A stretch of DNA of 64,000 bases from Flabesymbios commensalis. Taxonomy: Eukaryota > Annelida > Polychaeta > Terebellida > Flabelligeridae. The stretch is taken from NCBI GenBank assembly GCA_964017125.1, contig OZ024912.1, forward strand, positions 61,554,282 through 61,618,281, given 5' to 3'. Below the pieces are notes generated by a model. That model was not told the DNA's origin. It did not search any database and saw only the letters and a program-made list of their open reading frames with translations. Shown here piece after piece: positions 45,756 to 59,407 of this stretch. Both the position numbers and the translations under genes were made by a program. How positions within the stretch are numbered: the stretch's first letter is position 1; the number at the start of each line of letters is the position of its first letter.

Positions 45756-45929
45756 ATGATAAGATGAATGAGATGACACTGCCCTCGGGACAATTCGAGC
45801 TCTGTCGGTCTGAGGCCGAGCACGCTACCTCTCGGTCACTGAGGCTCCCCACAATATGAAAGTGTGCGCACCAAGAATGACATTGACTGCAGTGGGATTC
45901 AAAGTCAACCAATGAGCTATCCTGGCGCC
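45756..45929 (-). repeat. SINE type 2 plus type 1 fragment, copy B
   Basis: This is the duplicate of 19281-19469, in the same minus orientation and with the same junction between the two SINE pieces. Confidence 0.65.
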
Positions 45930-46804
45930 ACAAGCTGTATGCAAAGCCCAAGGAGACCTCCCAGGAGATATCTGGCTTTGGTGTTGATCCTCTGTTTGAA
46001 CATGTCTTGTAAAAAGCCACTCCTATCCACTCTCAACAATACAGGGTCTTTAAAAAGAACCCTTCAGTACTATTACCATGCAACCCCAGAAGAACCCTGC
46101 AAGGGTTCTCCAGGGGTTGCATGGAGGAAAGAATTACTAAACTACCTGATACACATGCCGGCCCGCGTGATACAAGTTGTTGGTTTATATATTATCGTTG
46201 CAACCATGAAGACGTAAACAGTGAAACATGTGAAATATTGCTACTGTTGTAAAATGTTATTATGAGCCGCTATCATAATGAATAAATCATTGGGGCTGTA
46301 GATCACTTTTGTTCATAAGTTAAACGCGGCCAAGGAAACCTTCTAAGGATAATGACATGACGGTCTGCGACAGAACACGCTAAGTTCCGGTCGCGATGGC
46401 TCCCCACTATACTGATTTTTATCAAGTGAGCGGCGAAGAAACATTTTGTTTCTTTGAAACCTAAATACGAGAACGGGGATTAGCTCGCGAGCTGCTGTGT
46501 GAGAGACAGGCACTGTATATAACCGTTACTCCAGGTCCCCGCCCTAATATTGGTGAGTAAGCAGGAACATTGTCAAGGGCATTGTATGTCGTTTCTTTTC
46601 AAAATGTAGGCTACTGCAGTGCATTATGTTGATTGGAAACATAATCAAGCCACCTGATATAGAAATGGTCATTAATCATGTTAATGAAACATTGTTACTT
46701 TGTACTTGTTACATAATTAAAATACATGATTAGGAGCGAACTAAATATTGGAGAGTAATTTAAATTTCAAGAATAATTTTATGCCTTTTTCCAATCTGGA
46801 CAAT

Positions 46805-47001
46805 TAGGCCCATTCGAGTGGCTGTCGTCGACGTTTTTCCGTCAAAAAGGTCAGAGGTCAAAAGTCATTCATAAAACATTTGACGGTGAATTTTTCCGTC
46901 TCGTTTCGTCGACGACGGAGAAAAATCAAACAGCCAATCGAGTAAGATATAACAAAACGTAAAAAACGTCGACGACGAAAACAGCCACTCGAATGGGCCT
47001 A
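46805..47001. repeat. Palindromic MITE TAGGCCCATTCGAGTGGCTG, copy B only
   Basis: This 197 bp element has inverted ends TAGGCCCATTCGAGTGGCTG and CAGCCACTCGAATGGGCCTA. The next arm segments TCGTCGACGTTTTTCCG and CGTAAAAAACGTCGACGACG are also inverted. Copy A lacks it between 'tctggacaa' and 'tgtattcc'. TA at both ends is compatible with a Tc1/mariner target, though the A site is not an exact TA control. Confidence 0.85.
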
Positions 47002-47984
47002 CTGTATTCCATTTTCAGATCATATCGCATTCGCTCAATGTAATGGAACATTTATTTGATGTGTTAATGGTTGGCTACTTGTATCGTGTGGTTTTACACT
47101 TTTCACATTATGCTATATCATGTTACATGCATGGTGTCTGTTCTGACAGACAAGCTACGATATTCTGTTGTTCTGACAAAACGGGAGTGATGATTTATGT
47201 AATAAACATGGATTACCAGTAATATCATATTAACGTGTCAGTGTCTCTTACAACGCTGAAATATGTGTGTATAAACTATGGAGATCAAGGGTTTTTTTTC
47301 AATCTATAATCATTATAAATGACTTAGTGTGAGGAGCGAACAGCGGGCGCAAAATTAACGTCGATACACTAGTCTCAAACTTAACTCGACGAGGCCGTAT
47401 CTTTGGACGAAAGTTATACCGATTAAACACAGTAGTTAAATCTGTTAACAGGTGTCATCTTGAATTTTACTCACAATGGAATATTCAAGGTGCTGTCTGA
47501 TCACACCATACATTATGTCGGCCGGGCATACCTGAAAACTTATTAAAACACACCACTATATTATTTTCTTTGTCCGACCACGACATTCTAACCGGGAATG
47601 GAGAGTTATTGCTCATCAAGTACAGCCCAATTATCAATCATGGTAGGCCTATGGAACTATATGGGACTATAAGTCAGTTAAAACCCTCGGAGCTCTACAT
47701 TCTTAGCTTTGAAAAAGGTCGGCCCTTTTCAAAGCAAAGAATATAGATCTTCTCAGGCTTTATCCTGTACAGATATACAAGAAAATCATCAATCTGCTTC
47801 AATTATGTCGTAAGTGTCAATAATCTGTTAATTGAATTTTGTCTGGGGTGCTTTCTGATCATACCATTATATACCTGAAACACTGAGATAATTAAAGCCA
47901 TTTGATGTTTGACCTTGGCAAAATGACGACCATCTGAGAAAAGGGCGTCCAATTTGATTTTTGTTGTTTTGCTCGCGTGCCAGT

Positions 47985-48231
47985 TTTAATCATTTAACCG
48001 CCAAATTATTCAACTTGAAGTTTCACCCACTTGAAGTTGTGTCTCGCTGACGCGATCCACAACTTCAAGTGAGTGAAAATTATTCAGATTTGACAAAATG
48101 GAGGTCAGCTGTTTTCAAATATTGCTGATTGATGTCACATTTTATCTTTAACATGTTTATAAGGTGGTACTTAATGTGTTAATAAAAAACGAAAACCCGA
48201 AGATATGCGGCACCGGCGATTAAAGGGTTAA
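47985..48231 (+). repeat. TTAA-flanked MITE, family 2, copy B
   Basis: This is the duplicate of 30818-31065, with the same orientation and flanks and mutated outer bases on the left. Confidence 0.82.
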
Positions 48232-51200
48232 AGATTGTCAGCAGATGAATACTACATCATTTTTCTCAATTTAAATGATTGTTTCACTTGGCACGCTCGA
48301 CTGAAGGCAACTCACATATTATCTTCATGATTCGAAATGTCTAAAGGGACTAGCCCACCACCTTGCTTAAGTCATGGTTGTCAAATAATTGAAACTTGCC
48401 CGACCATTAATAGTTGGTCAATTTTATTTTTAATTGTTAATATATCATTTGACTAAAAAAATTCAACTATAAAATATAAAATTGAATGACAATTGATGCA
48501 TGTGAGGAGGTTTTAATTTTTGGCTAGTCCTTTAAAATGAGTCCCTTTAATTTGTTTAGCTGGTGGCCATTTTGCATTTCAGCAGCCATATTGGATATTT
48601 TTAATAAATACATCTATATCAGAATTTAATATCCATATATGAACTCATATTAGTTCTGAATCCCTTGATTTAATTCAAAAATGCAAGATGGTTGTGATTT
48701 TTTAAAACTATCCATATAGGTTTTTTCTTGAAAGCCACGCTACGCTGTGTTTTCACCAATGTCATTATCTGGGTAATTTTTTTTTTAAATTAATTTTTTA
48801 AATTACGAATATAATTACATAGAAAATTACTAGATTACTGATTGGTACATGCTGTTATGTTAATAGTACACTATCATAGACTTCAGATACCGGCATGCAG
48901 TGTGGCCTGAAAGATTAAAGATAGAGTCATGTTCTAAACTCGATGCGTGTAAGCCTTCAGCATACAGTACAGTGTGATTGATTCAGTAACCTGATTACAA
49001 GACTGGATACTACTTTAACGAGACACTCACCCAATGCCGCTTTAATGTTAGGCCAACGTCTGCGACGCTGGCCTAACATTGAACCAACATTGGAAAAATG
49101 TTCAATGTTTAGAAAGTCCTCCACATGTCGGTACAAGCGTGGGGTCAACCTGTTTCGTGATACCCACAGTAATACAGTCAGTTTGTTTGCAGGCCAGCGA
49201 CCTGCTAAGATCCAGGACTAAGGGCTTTGAGATTCGATGGAATTATTAACTTATACATATCGCTCAAATATATATGAACTTGCTGTGATTTGAGAACTTG
49301 CTCTTAATGAGGCTTTGGGTATGAAACGCATATTTAGTATTATTATGGAATAGGGCCTTGGCCTACCCAGGAGCACTATTGCATTTAGGGGGTGCCCTTG
49401 TCCCGCTAATTTTGACAGTTGACCATACCTGTCACGATAACAGGCGAGGGTAATCTGCTAATTGCAGCTGTAGTGTAAGGGCTTTTTTCGGAGCATTTTC
49501 ACCCCCCTTATTTTTTTTAAATCAAGTAATTAATGATCAATTTTTTTATCACCAAATATATCTACACAACAGTTTATTAGTGATGTTAGTAGTTTATTAA
49601 AACAAATCAAGGGCGGATCCATGGGTTGTTTAGGGGCTCACATCCCCTTTTGCGACAAAATATTGTAATAAATGCCATACATTGGGTAAAATCGCTCATG
49701 ATGTGACAAAGCCCCAAAAAAGGATACCAATCTATATTTGTGGAAGGGGAACCATTGTATACCTGTACTGTAAGGACTTCATTCAGAGCTTTCCCACCAT
49801 AAATTATAAACAAATCGCGTAATTATTAGGCACAAATTATGTTTCACCAAATAGTTTTACCAAATTGTTTATTAGTCATATTATCAGTTTATATAAATGA
49901 AGTAAGGGGCGGATTCATGGGGCTTGAGGGACTCACACACCCCTTGTTGCCATATTATAATAAAAAGAAACCTAAATTGGGTAATATCGTTAAAACTGTG
50001 ATAAAAGCACCAACTTTGGTAATTGTAGTGTAAGAGCTTTGTTCGGGGCATTTTCACCCCCCCCCCCCCCGTATTTTTTCCAAACAATCGTGTAGTTATT
50101 AAAACTATGTTTCACCAAATATGTCTACAAAACTGTTTACTGATGATGCTACCACTTTAGTCAAGTGATATATTCATATCAGGGGCGGATCCATGTTGTA
50201 ACAGAACAACAATTGTAGTATTTTACTCACACAGGCCCTATATGTTTATTAAGAGTGTTATTTATTCACACGTCCCATCAAAATACTACAACAACAGTGT
50301 ACACGTGATGAACAGTGAACATCTTTAGGGATAGACACACATTACAATCATGGCAACTTTGATATTGGTAAAGGTTTGTTCTTAGGTAGTGTGGTAATTC
50401 TTTGCATTTTCTTTTTGTAAGATATCGCATTTTTGAAACATTTAAAGAAATACAAAATAAAAACAGTTTTCTGTGCATCTGATGCACAGAAAACTGTGTT
50501 TTTATTTTGTATTTCTGATGATGATGATCAGCTCTGGTGTCTAATAAATAAACTGCTAAAAGCATTATTAAACAGCTTTGTAGACATCTTTGGTGAAACA
50601 TAATTTTAAAGAATCATTACATGTACTAGATTTTTTTGACAAAAATAAAGGGGGGGGGGTTGAAAATGTCCTGAGCCAAACCTTTACGCTACAGTTACTA
50701 CGTTGTTTCTCTTCCAATATGAATTAGTATACCATTGTGCAGCTTTGAACCAGTCATTTTGTCACATTTTGAACCACTTTACCCAATTTAGGGCACTTTT
50801 TATAATAACTTGGCGAAAAAGAAGGTGTAAGTCCCCCACGCACTATGGATACGCCCCTGTTTTGATTAAATAAACTGCTAAAAGCAATAATAAACAGCTT
50901 TGTAAACATATTTGATGAAACATAATGTTTTTAAACAATAACTATTTATTGAAAAAAAAATGAAATGAATAATGTTTTAGGCCACCTATGTTCACATATA
51001 GGCTAAACTGGACAAGGGGACATGCTTAAGATAGTGAGATGAATGAGATGACACTGAGCTCCAGGACAGGATTCGAAATTCGAGCCATGTTGGTCTGAGG
51101 CGAGCACGCTACCTTTCGGTCACCGAGGTTTCCTGCAATATCGAATCATTATGAGTGAGCGAGGAAGAAACATTTTGTTTCTGTCAAACTCGACGGCCAG

Positions 51201-52789
51201 GGTGAGAACCCGTGATCACCGACTTTCCCAGCAGGCAACCTCAACCACTGCATCAGGTATATAGTTAACATTTGAATATTAAATAAACGGCACAACTGTT
51301 TCCGTTGTGAGTTTATGGGAACGTTTTATAACAGTATAATTAATATAAAAACAGAAAGATGGAAAAAATGTCCAGCCGTTTAAATGAGTTTAGGAAGCGT
51401 CTTTACTGAATATTCAAAAATATTCAAAAAGTGCTATGTCAACAAACACTTTTATATATTTAAAAAAACAATCTCTACAATTAATATTAAAAAAAATTGT
51501 ATTAACACATTATATATCCCGCGTTGAAACATGTTAAAACACATATAGAACGTAACATCATTCAACAAGATTTCAAAATCAGTGACCTCCATCTGGTCAA
51601 AAGTGAATAATTTTCACCTGCTTGCAAAATAACGTTACATTTTAGTTACATTTAGTCAGCCTACGTGGATGACAAGGATAACAAAACGAAGGAACAGTGG
51701 GTGTATTTTGTCCCCGGATTGGGTCACATGGCAATGTCCCGTCACCCCCGCAGCATGACCCACACAGCCGCAGTTTGACATTGATGAGTGCGCTTTCATC
51801 AAGATGGTCGTCCCTGCGTGAATCTGGGTCGCCGGGTGATGATGGCTGAAGCTTATGAGCCGGGTGTCTGTGAGGGGATCATCTCTAGTCCGGAGAAAAA
51901 TGTGGCACAAAAATCTGCTTCATTTACCTGGATAATAGACACAGAAAACATGACACGTTGACCCAACGCTGGGTCAATGCTGTTCCAGCGTCTGCGACGC
52001 TGGAACAAAATTAATCCAGAGTTGGGTCAACGTTGATTATAATGCTGGTATAATGTTGGGCCAGCGCCACAGATGGTGGGCCAATGCTAAACCAACTCAG
52101 GATGAAGTTCGCGTGTTGGTTGGGTAGCATCTTCAGCTGTCAAGTTGTATGCCAACAGCAGACTCACACCTGCGGTCTGCACATGTCTGACCTGACTGGG
52201 CAAGATGGCTGGATAGTAAATTACTCTTTTTCTGAACTAGCCAATTACATGACTGGAGCAATTACATCACTAATCTAACACTCATTTATAAGGTAAACAG
52301 TAGGTTATATGTTTTGATAACAATCAAGAAATGTACCTTACCATCTTCAGAACAATATGAACGAGGGCATCAACGCGTTCTTATTTGATGCATGTTATGT
52401 GCCCGCAATTCGATCACCAGTGGGGCTGGAGTTTTTGTCTTTTATTTATTTCGACCCGACTCGGGGCCGCGCTAGAAAGTTGACATGTTATTACATGTTT
52501 ACATAGAACAGCTCTTGAAATAAATGATTAATTCCATGCAGAGTCGGCCCTAAATTATTTATTTAAAAAATAGCCCAACCCACCCCCCTGGAGATTGAAT
52601 GGTTGCCCCTTCTGTTATGACAATGTATTCATGAAACTATTCTACTAGTATATAGGTGCAAAACAAACATATAAAAACTATAAAAATTGTATTTTCTATA
52701 CTCAAATAGAAAAATCCATGTTCGAATATAATAACTACAAGTCGTTTTCGTGAAATAGTTTTTTCGGGTTCAAAGTGCACGTACTGACA
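48232..52789. other. Copy B, non-coding, matches A 31066-35800
   Basis: Order and content follow copy A: the AATGTTAGGCCA palindrome, modular repeats, SINE type 2 (51031-51136) and GC-rich block (51655-51905). No ORF is consistently preserved against A. Confidence 0.55.
50448..50514. repeat. Near-perfect 67 bp palindrome, copy B
   Basis: AAATACAAAATAAAAACAGT continuing through TTTCTGTGCATC pairs with GATGCACAGAAAACTGTG and then TTTTTATTTTGTATTT. The arms differ by only two bases in length. Copy A (33296-33343) has lost most of the left arm. Confidence 0.85.
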
Positions 52790-54551
52790 CCAAAGACCCT
52801 GTACAACAAGATTATCAAGTTACGGATTTCACCATACAAATGCGTGTAATACGTTTTGCAGTGCTGTTCCCTTTTAACGGGAGTTGGAACTACGCTCTAG
52901 CAAGTGTATCATCATATAAAACAAGTGATAATTTCACCACTTTAGTCTCCAAATAAAAAATATTTTTTTTCTAGGTTTGACAGTTATGACAATATCTCTG
53001 CAATATTTATTTTTGGAGCGAAAATAACTGCTATTATAGCAGAAAAGTCATGTTATATTATCATACAATTTTAGAAATTAAAATGTCTTCATTCAAATAA
53101 CAGAAGAGCTGTGTACAGAAAGTACACAAATATGTGGGCACAGAACGGGAGGGGGTGACGATATGTCGTCAAGCATAGCGACCACAAAAGAGAACGGGGC
53201 AAAACGTTGGTAACAATCATAACTTGGCAGACGTGTATTTTGATTCAAACTTTTATTATTTAAAAACACAAACCAAGATAACCAAGATAAGGGCACAAAA
53301 GCAATATTATAAAATTATAATATGTGAGCCTTTTCTCTCGGACCACTGCCATCAATGTCACTGAGGACTGGAGCGTTAGCAGTATATACTGATATCTTGA
53401 AAACAAGACACGTTCATTTTTTTGACACGATTTATTTATAGTTGAATTTTAATAATTCTCTATTTATCCTGCCGTTACTGGTTTTAAGGTGTTCATTGTT
53501 TTCCCGCAGTACATGGTGTAGGCAAATGGGGACATAAATATGTTATATGAACGTGAAACATTCACAGCTTGCACGTGATTTAGTGTCTTTGATGATGGTA
53601 ATAATTTGATCTCTGTTGTGACTCCTATGTAGAATGTGTTCAGGTATATTTCCGAAAATTCGTTCATTTGAACCAGTTATTGTATTAAGTTTTGACGTGA
53701 AACAAAATCCCCACACCTTGAATATTAAAATATTGCTTCTTAGACAGAAATGTATGCAATTTATTAGTGGCATCAAAATTATTTTACATTGATCACATGC
53801 AGATCGCGACATTTTGCGACAAAGATATCCACTGATATATAATATTATGCAAGAAAATTCTCCTCCTCAATGGTAATACCCGTTTGTGGCGTGAATGATT
53901 TCAGCATTGAATGAGCTAATTCTGTGACAGAATCAGGAGTAACAGTAATAATAATAGTAATAATAATAATGATAAACATGATAAATGATCCGTGTCATTA
54001 GACTATAATATATAGTAATATTATTTTTATAGTATATATATTATTTCCATTGCCCTTATCTTGGTTGTCTTTGCCCGTATCTACCCTTGCACCCATGTCA
54101 CCTGCCAGCAGATACGAGAACATGAACCAATGATGGGGTAATGCTGGTCCAGCACTGCAAACCTTGGACCAGCATTACTCTATAATTGAGTCGACGTCTC
54201 GAGTTAGCTGGGCGCCACTTGTTGTTTGTAAACAATGAATATGCATACTTGTTTATACGGGCGCATCAACCCCTGAAGTACCAATGGGAAGACGACAATT
54301 AAAAAGTATTGATAACTAACCAACAAATTATTGGATAAAAAATAGAAGTAAACCTTCGGTAATACTTATTTTTCCGATTTTTATGATGTAAAGTATGTAT
54401 TGTTTTTAATAGGATCAATGTCATAATTACTCGTCGTAATACTTGATAGATGGCAAAAGCATTAGTTCCAACTCCCAATACCGGGGGACAGCACTGACAG
54501 CGATTTCACGTTTTGGGGAGAGTTGACTGTCTTGTTGTACAGGGTCTTTGC
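52790..54551. mobile_element. 1.76 kb terminal-inverted-repeat element, copy B only
   Basis: Both ends carry CAAAGACCCTGTACAACAAG, inverted. CTGACA stands on each side, and copies A and C have a single CTTACA at the site, so this is an insertion with a 5-6 bp duplication. Inside are only short ORFs, the longest on the minus strand at 53543-53812 (89 codons, no recognised domain), and a palindrome near 54150. No transposase is recognised. The element is probably a non-autonomous DNA transposon; the superfamily is open, with hAT-like ends possible but not shown. Confidence 0.85.
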
Positions 54552-57042
54552 TGACATTCGAATACTGAATGCATCTTCAAAATAGTGCATGCACGTTTAT
54601 CCGCGGGGATACGGTATTGATTCATGGTATTGATCTCTATGGCTATTAGGTGCCGTTCAACAATAAGGAATGCGATAAGGGATGCGATACGGAGCGTAGT
54701 CAAAGTAAGCGTTAAAAAGGGGGAGGGGACAAAAATCGTAAAAAAAAATATTGTTGAAAATTGCCGGTGACGTAGCCTATTAATTATAATTTGTTTGAGT
54801 GCAGAATTTGTTATTATTATTATTTTTTCCCATATTATTATTAAAATACTGACATCGGAGCTTTCATGGACCATTTTGCCCAGCACTACCAATGCTGATA
54901 TGAAACAGCACCTGCGATGTTGTCCCACCAATGAGTTTACTTGGGATATAAGAGTACTGTGCAAAAACAAACGTCAGTAACTGTTGACTTTCAAGTAAGC
55001 AGTTACTGTATTTTGGCTTTGTGTGACAGAGTCACAATCAGTTAGATTAATAACACGTACCAGTCATTGCGTCCAGCCATCACTTCAACCACAAACACAT
55101 TTAGACAACGTAAAATGTAGATGACTCTAGTCTCTGTATGTATATATGCATGTAAGGTCCACAAATAGCTGATTTTTACATAATCAGGCCCTCTATATGG
55201 TCGATGTGGTCAAACTAGCATATCTTTTCTACATCAAATAGAACAGTGTTTTGGACAAACACAGCGTTTTCGCATCAAAACACCACACACGTTTGCTCAC
55301 ATTAAATCCACACACATAAGTCTATCCTAATAGCAGATCCTGGCCCAATGCTGTATCTGACACCTTTTGGTCGCGAGGGGACGGGACGATGAATCGTCCA
55401 CAGTTTCCAATATAGCTCAGGATAGCTCATTGGTAGCGTGGTTGACTCAGAGCCCGGGGTACCGGGTTCGTGTCTCGCGGTGGCCGATATATTTCCTTGG
55501 TGCGCACATATGCAGTGACCCAAACTGTTCAAATTCGTGGGATAATAATGACAACCGAACATTATAACCGATTCGCGCCGCACAATAAAAAGGTTTAAAA
55601 AATAAAGAAATAAAAATGACCAATATGTCAATGTTGACATGTAAACGGTCAATAAAACCTTATTTAGCGCAGTTATTGTTAATAATCCTGTACTTTTGTG
55701 ATATGTACATCACCAAAGTTTTATTTATTATAAGAATTGTGTGTTGTATGAACTCATTTTTTTACATGTATACATATGTGTACTCTCATTCCCGAATATC
55801 TGTATATATACTGTCACTTTATGTGGGTAGGTGATGCTGATTGCTCGTGCTTGTTTATTTTATAATATGTTATAATAAGAGAGGTTAATATACTTTTCTG
55901 ACAGCTATTCCTTGCGGGCGCAAGACCACTTCCCTGTGCCGGGTGAGCGCTGGATCAGTGTCGTAGATGCTGAGCCAGCGCTTGGCGGGCGCTGGGCTGG
56001 TTTCTCGTTTCTGCTGAGGACATGACTGTGTGGTCGGTATATCGCTCACACTATTTAGTTTAATAGATACCTGGTTAAAACTGACTTATAAGCCCTTGGG
56101 GCTGGGTACGACTGACTTAATTTATATGTTGTGCTTACAAAATTATATGATGTACATGTCAGTATAATAAATAAATGATGAATGAATGTATCAAGATACT
56201 CATATATACACTTAGATATCGCTCCACATCAGCATGTCAGCAGTTCTGTGGCTATCTGATCAGATTTCTTTGCAATTTCTTTCATTGTATTAATCTATTT
56301 TTACATGTTTAAACATATAAACATAAAGCGTGACACTTGATAAACACAAGATAGCATATTTTTTATACAAATGTAGTCTGTATATCTATTTAAACACGAA
56401 TGTAAAGCAGATGTGTCTTACAATCATGGATAAATTGCATGAACAGAGTATTTCTCTTATCCAAATAAATCTCATATTAACCCAAAAAAACTTCGATCAT
56501 AAATTCATATTCAGGGGCGATACATTATTATCCATATCCTTCGTATGCCTCTACAATGAAGAAAAAAATAAACATATCACTTTTGATTTTATTTTACTTT
56601 CAGCTTTTTCAATTTTTTTTATAAAAATTTCCTGTGTCTGTGTAGTCAATAATTGTGGCATTGTGATTTTGTAAGTCTACATAAATCGACTAAAACTTGT
56701 TGTGTGTTTGCTGTCATTAGCCAACTTTTTGCATGATTATTAATGGCCTGCATCACCAACTGAAGCAATGTACTCGCAATATATAGGCCCATATTTATAT
56801 CAAAAGTAGACAGATGACGTGTTTCTGTGTCCGGGCTTCTGCATGAAATCACAACGTTAAACCCAATTTAATACTAATCAAGTCTACACGTGAATAAGTA
56901 CATACACACAAGCGGTTGTTCATCACTCCCCTCCTTGAAGCAGATTGCTACTGACCGGGTAAGAAATGACCAGAATAATCAAATTAACGAGGTGGTCATT
57001 CCTCACCGGCTTTGTATTGCTGGAGCACTCATGACTAGCAGT
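54552..57042. other. Copy B, non-coding, matches A 35810-38451
   Basis: It holds the type 1 SINE (55415-55660), the CCAGCG palindromes near 55940-56000 and AT-rich DNA. No gene is supported. Confidence 0.5.
55415..55660 (+). repeat. tRNA-derived SINE, type 1, copy B
   Basis: This is the same insertion as 36649-36886 with a different left flank ('caatatagctcaggatag'). Confidence 0.72.
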
Positions 57043-57110
57043 ACAAGACATCGTGTCGATGTGTGGCCAACGTCACTTGACGATGGCCACACATTGCCAC
57101 GATGTCTTGT
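57043..57110. repeat. 68 bp hairpin, copy B
   Basis: This is the duplicate of 38452-38519; the stem is preserved. Confidence 0.8.
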
Positions 57111-57226
57111 TCCTGTCGGGGTACAATGTATAATTATGTCTCAAGCAGGTTGGCAAGCTGGTATTCAACGCGACAAAGATGGTCGTGTTTCGAATGCGTG
57201 TTGCCCGTTGACTTGGCGTTTGGTGG

Positions 57227-57388
57227 TCACATGCTTTCTCCACGTGTCCAGAACTGCAGTAAACTGTCCAGAATGGTCTCAAGTCTGATCAGACGGTCAT
57301 TCAGCGAGCCATCCAAGGCGACACCAGAGACTTCGGGATCAAGGGCCTTAATGCCGGGTCGTTCTGGTGCGTGGCCGTAATGGGAACC
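57227..57388 (-). CDS. Candidate terminal exon, unknown protein, copy B
   Basis: This is the duplicate of the 53-codon frame at 38636-38797. It has the same length, acceptor (ATTACAG) and stop. Differences are Y to H and R to K plus two silent changes. The evidence for coding is this limited pattern only; no upstream exon could be joined. Confidence 0.22.
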   Translation of the reverse strand, partial: GSHYGHAPERPGIKALDPEVSGVALDGSLNDRLIRLETILDSLLQFWTRGESM

Positions 57389-58508
57389 CTGTAATCTAGG
57401 TTGATATTTTACCTGACTTTGGTTTTAAGAGGGGTCTGCGTCAGTGACGTTCGCCCAACATGTGAGCTTTTTGTGGATTCCGTGACTGTGTTTTTAATTA
57501 TGTTTTCTCGTTAGGTATGTGGGTGTTTCATTTCTGTCGGAGTGCACACTTTTTGTTTCTGCATATCTCAGGAACTACTTGTCTGATGATCTTCAAATTT
57601 TGCACACAACACCTCTAGCTGGTCTAGATGTTTCTTATTCCAAAAAACTGTACTTTGACCTACTTTTGGTAATATGGTCTAATTTGATGCCTTGACATAT
57701 ATACTTCGTTTCCGGGGGCAGATATCTGTGTGGATTGCAGCCATATTGCACATTATATGATCTCAAGATAGCTAGACCATTACTATGGATCATGTTAGTA
57801 AAGTATAGGTGGGTCGTTACGATTAGCTGAGTATAGGTTGTCGGCCCACCCGCATGTCCAGCATGGTCAACGTTCTAAGGAGTGTTCGTCAAAACTAAAT
57901 ATTTTGAATCGGTGAAGCGAAATGATCATTATGAGTGTATTAGATGGATTCTGTACCGAATCAACCATGTGTCATCCTAATCATCAACGTCCACTCTCCT
58001 CCGTTAATCAGATCAGAAAATAGAAAACGCGGTGGACATTTAGCAATTTGGCGGTAATTCTGTTACTGGAACTGTTAATAAGGACACTGGCGCCGACATT
58101 ACGACACAATGTCAGTTTTCATTCGCGTCATTTAATCAATTCGAATTGGACACATCCTAAAAATGTTGAATGTGAAAAAGATATAATTGATTCTCGAGTT
58201 CGGATTTTTACCAATTGCCATATAGGTTTTACGTCTACTTGTTTTGCTTATCGGAAAACTCACTGCCGTGAGTCGACGCTCTGGTCAAAGGAAATAATAA
58301 TTCGTTGATCCATTGTTGGTTTGATGTTGGCCCAACGTCCTAGACGGCGGGCCGTCAATGAACTTTTTTCAAGGAAATAAGCAAGTAACAAGTATTTTTC
58401 ACATATTGTTACATATAATTATCTGCCATGGAGGAGGCATATATTATTATAAGACGATTCTTGTCAGAGAAATATGCCATAAGTAGCAAGCAATCGCCGT
58501 TGGGGAAT

Positions 58509-58606
58509 ACCAGGGATATGAATCGTCCCCTTGGATATGAAAGGGTGTATCTGAAAACTGGCAGATACATCCCTAGCATATCCAAGGGGACGAAATGTCC
58601 CTGGTA
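58509..58606. repeat. 98 bp hairpin, copy B
   Basis: This is the duplicate of 39917-40014. The arms remain complementary despite several changes. Confidence 0.78.
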
Positions 58607-59204
58607 ATCTATGTCTCTGGACCCTGCCGTCACATTGCATACACTAGGTTAGAAAAGATGTTACTTTCAAACATAGGCCTACTTTTTACTATGTTAAACA
58701 TCTTAAATGATAAGTGGCTATTTCTCAGCTATTTGTATTGTATTGTTTATTTAGAATATGCCTGTGACCTGTTAGTTCACAATGTGTATACAACCATACA
58801 TTTGTTCAGTTTCCTGGTTATTATATTCCTGTCTTATTAATAATTTTGCAGTATCGTAAGTGTAACTTACTCTTTCTAACGCTTCGGCTTGTTGCTTAAA
58901 TACAGCAATGTATTTTGAGCGACAGCAAAATTCCCACTACACTATTAGTCATATACACTCTTTGCACGCCTTTGCGCGTAAGCAGAAGTCCCAACTAAAT
59001 AGTTCAGTTTTGGTCACTGTGTGGCGTGTTTTCATTGAAAAGTGTGTAGCAGGAGTCCCAACTAAATAGTTCAGTTTTGGTCACTGTGTGGTGTGTTTTC
59101 ATTGAAAAGAGTGTATTAGTAGACTATTTTGAGGCAATCACAAACAACATCCCTATTTGCATACACAACTTTCTTCAATTTGTGCATTTAACCCTTACAT
59201 CGCG

Positions 59205-59407
59205 GGATCGACTTTAGGCGTTAGAATCTCAAGTCTCTAGACGTCAGATTCTGACGTCTAAAGTCGATCTCAGCACTTGAGGAATTAAAAGATTGCTAAT
59301 GGTCGTTAACTCATAACATAGGTATTCAAATGAAGCAGAAAAGCTAACTAAGACATATATGATGATTCAAATTGAAAAAAACTTTGGTCTTCATGTTCTA
59401 TACAAAA
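59205..59407 (+). repeat. Repeat family 3, fuller copy in B
   Basis: GGGATCGACTTTAGGCGTTA, the GACGTCAGATTCTGACGTC palindrome, and the tail with 'cataacataggtattcaaat' and 'aactaagaca' are all present. The A counterpart (40625-40750) lacks the middle. Confidence 0.65.

Noticed and set aside
53464-53812. Minus-strand ORFs in the B-specific element as a transposase
   Set aside because: They are only 67-89 codons, with no DDE or RNase H-like motif and no zinc finger pattern that I can recognise.
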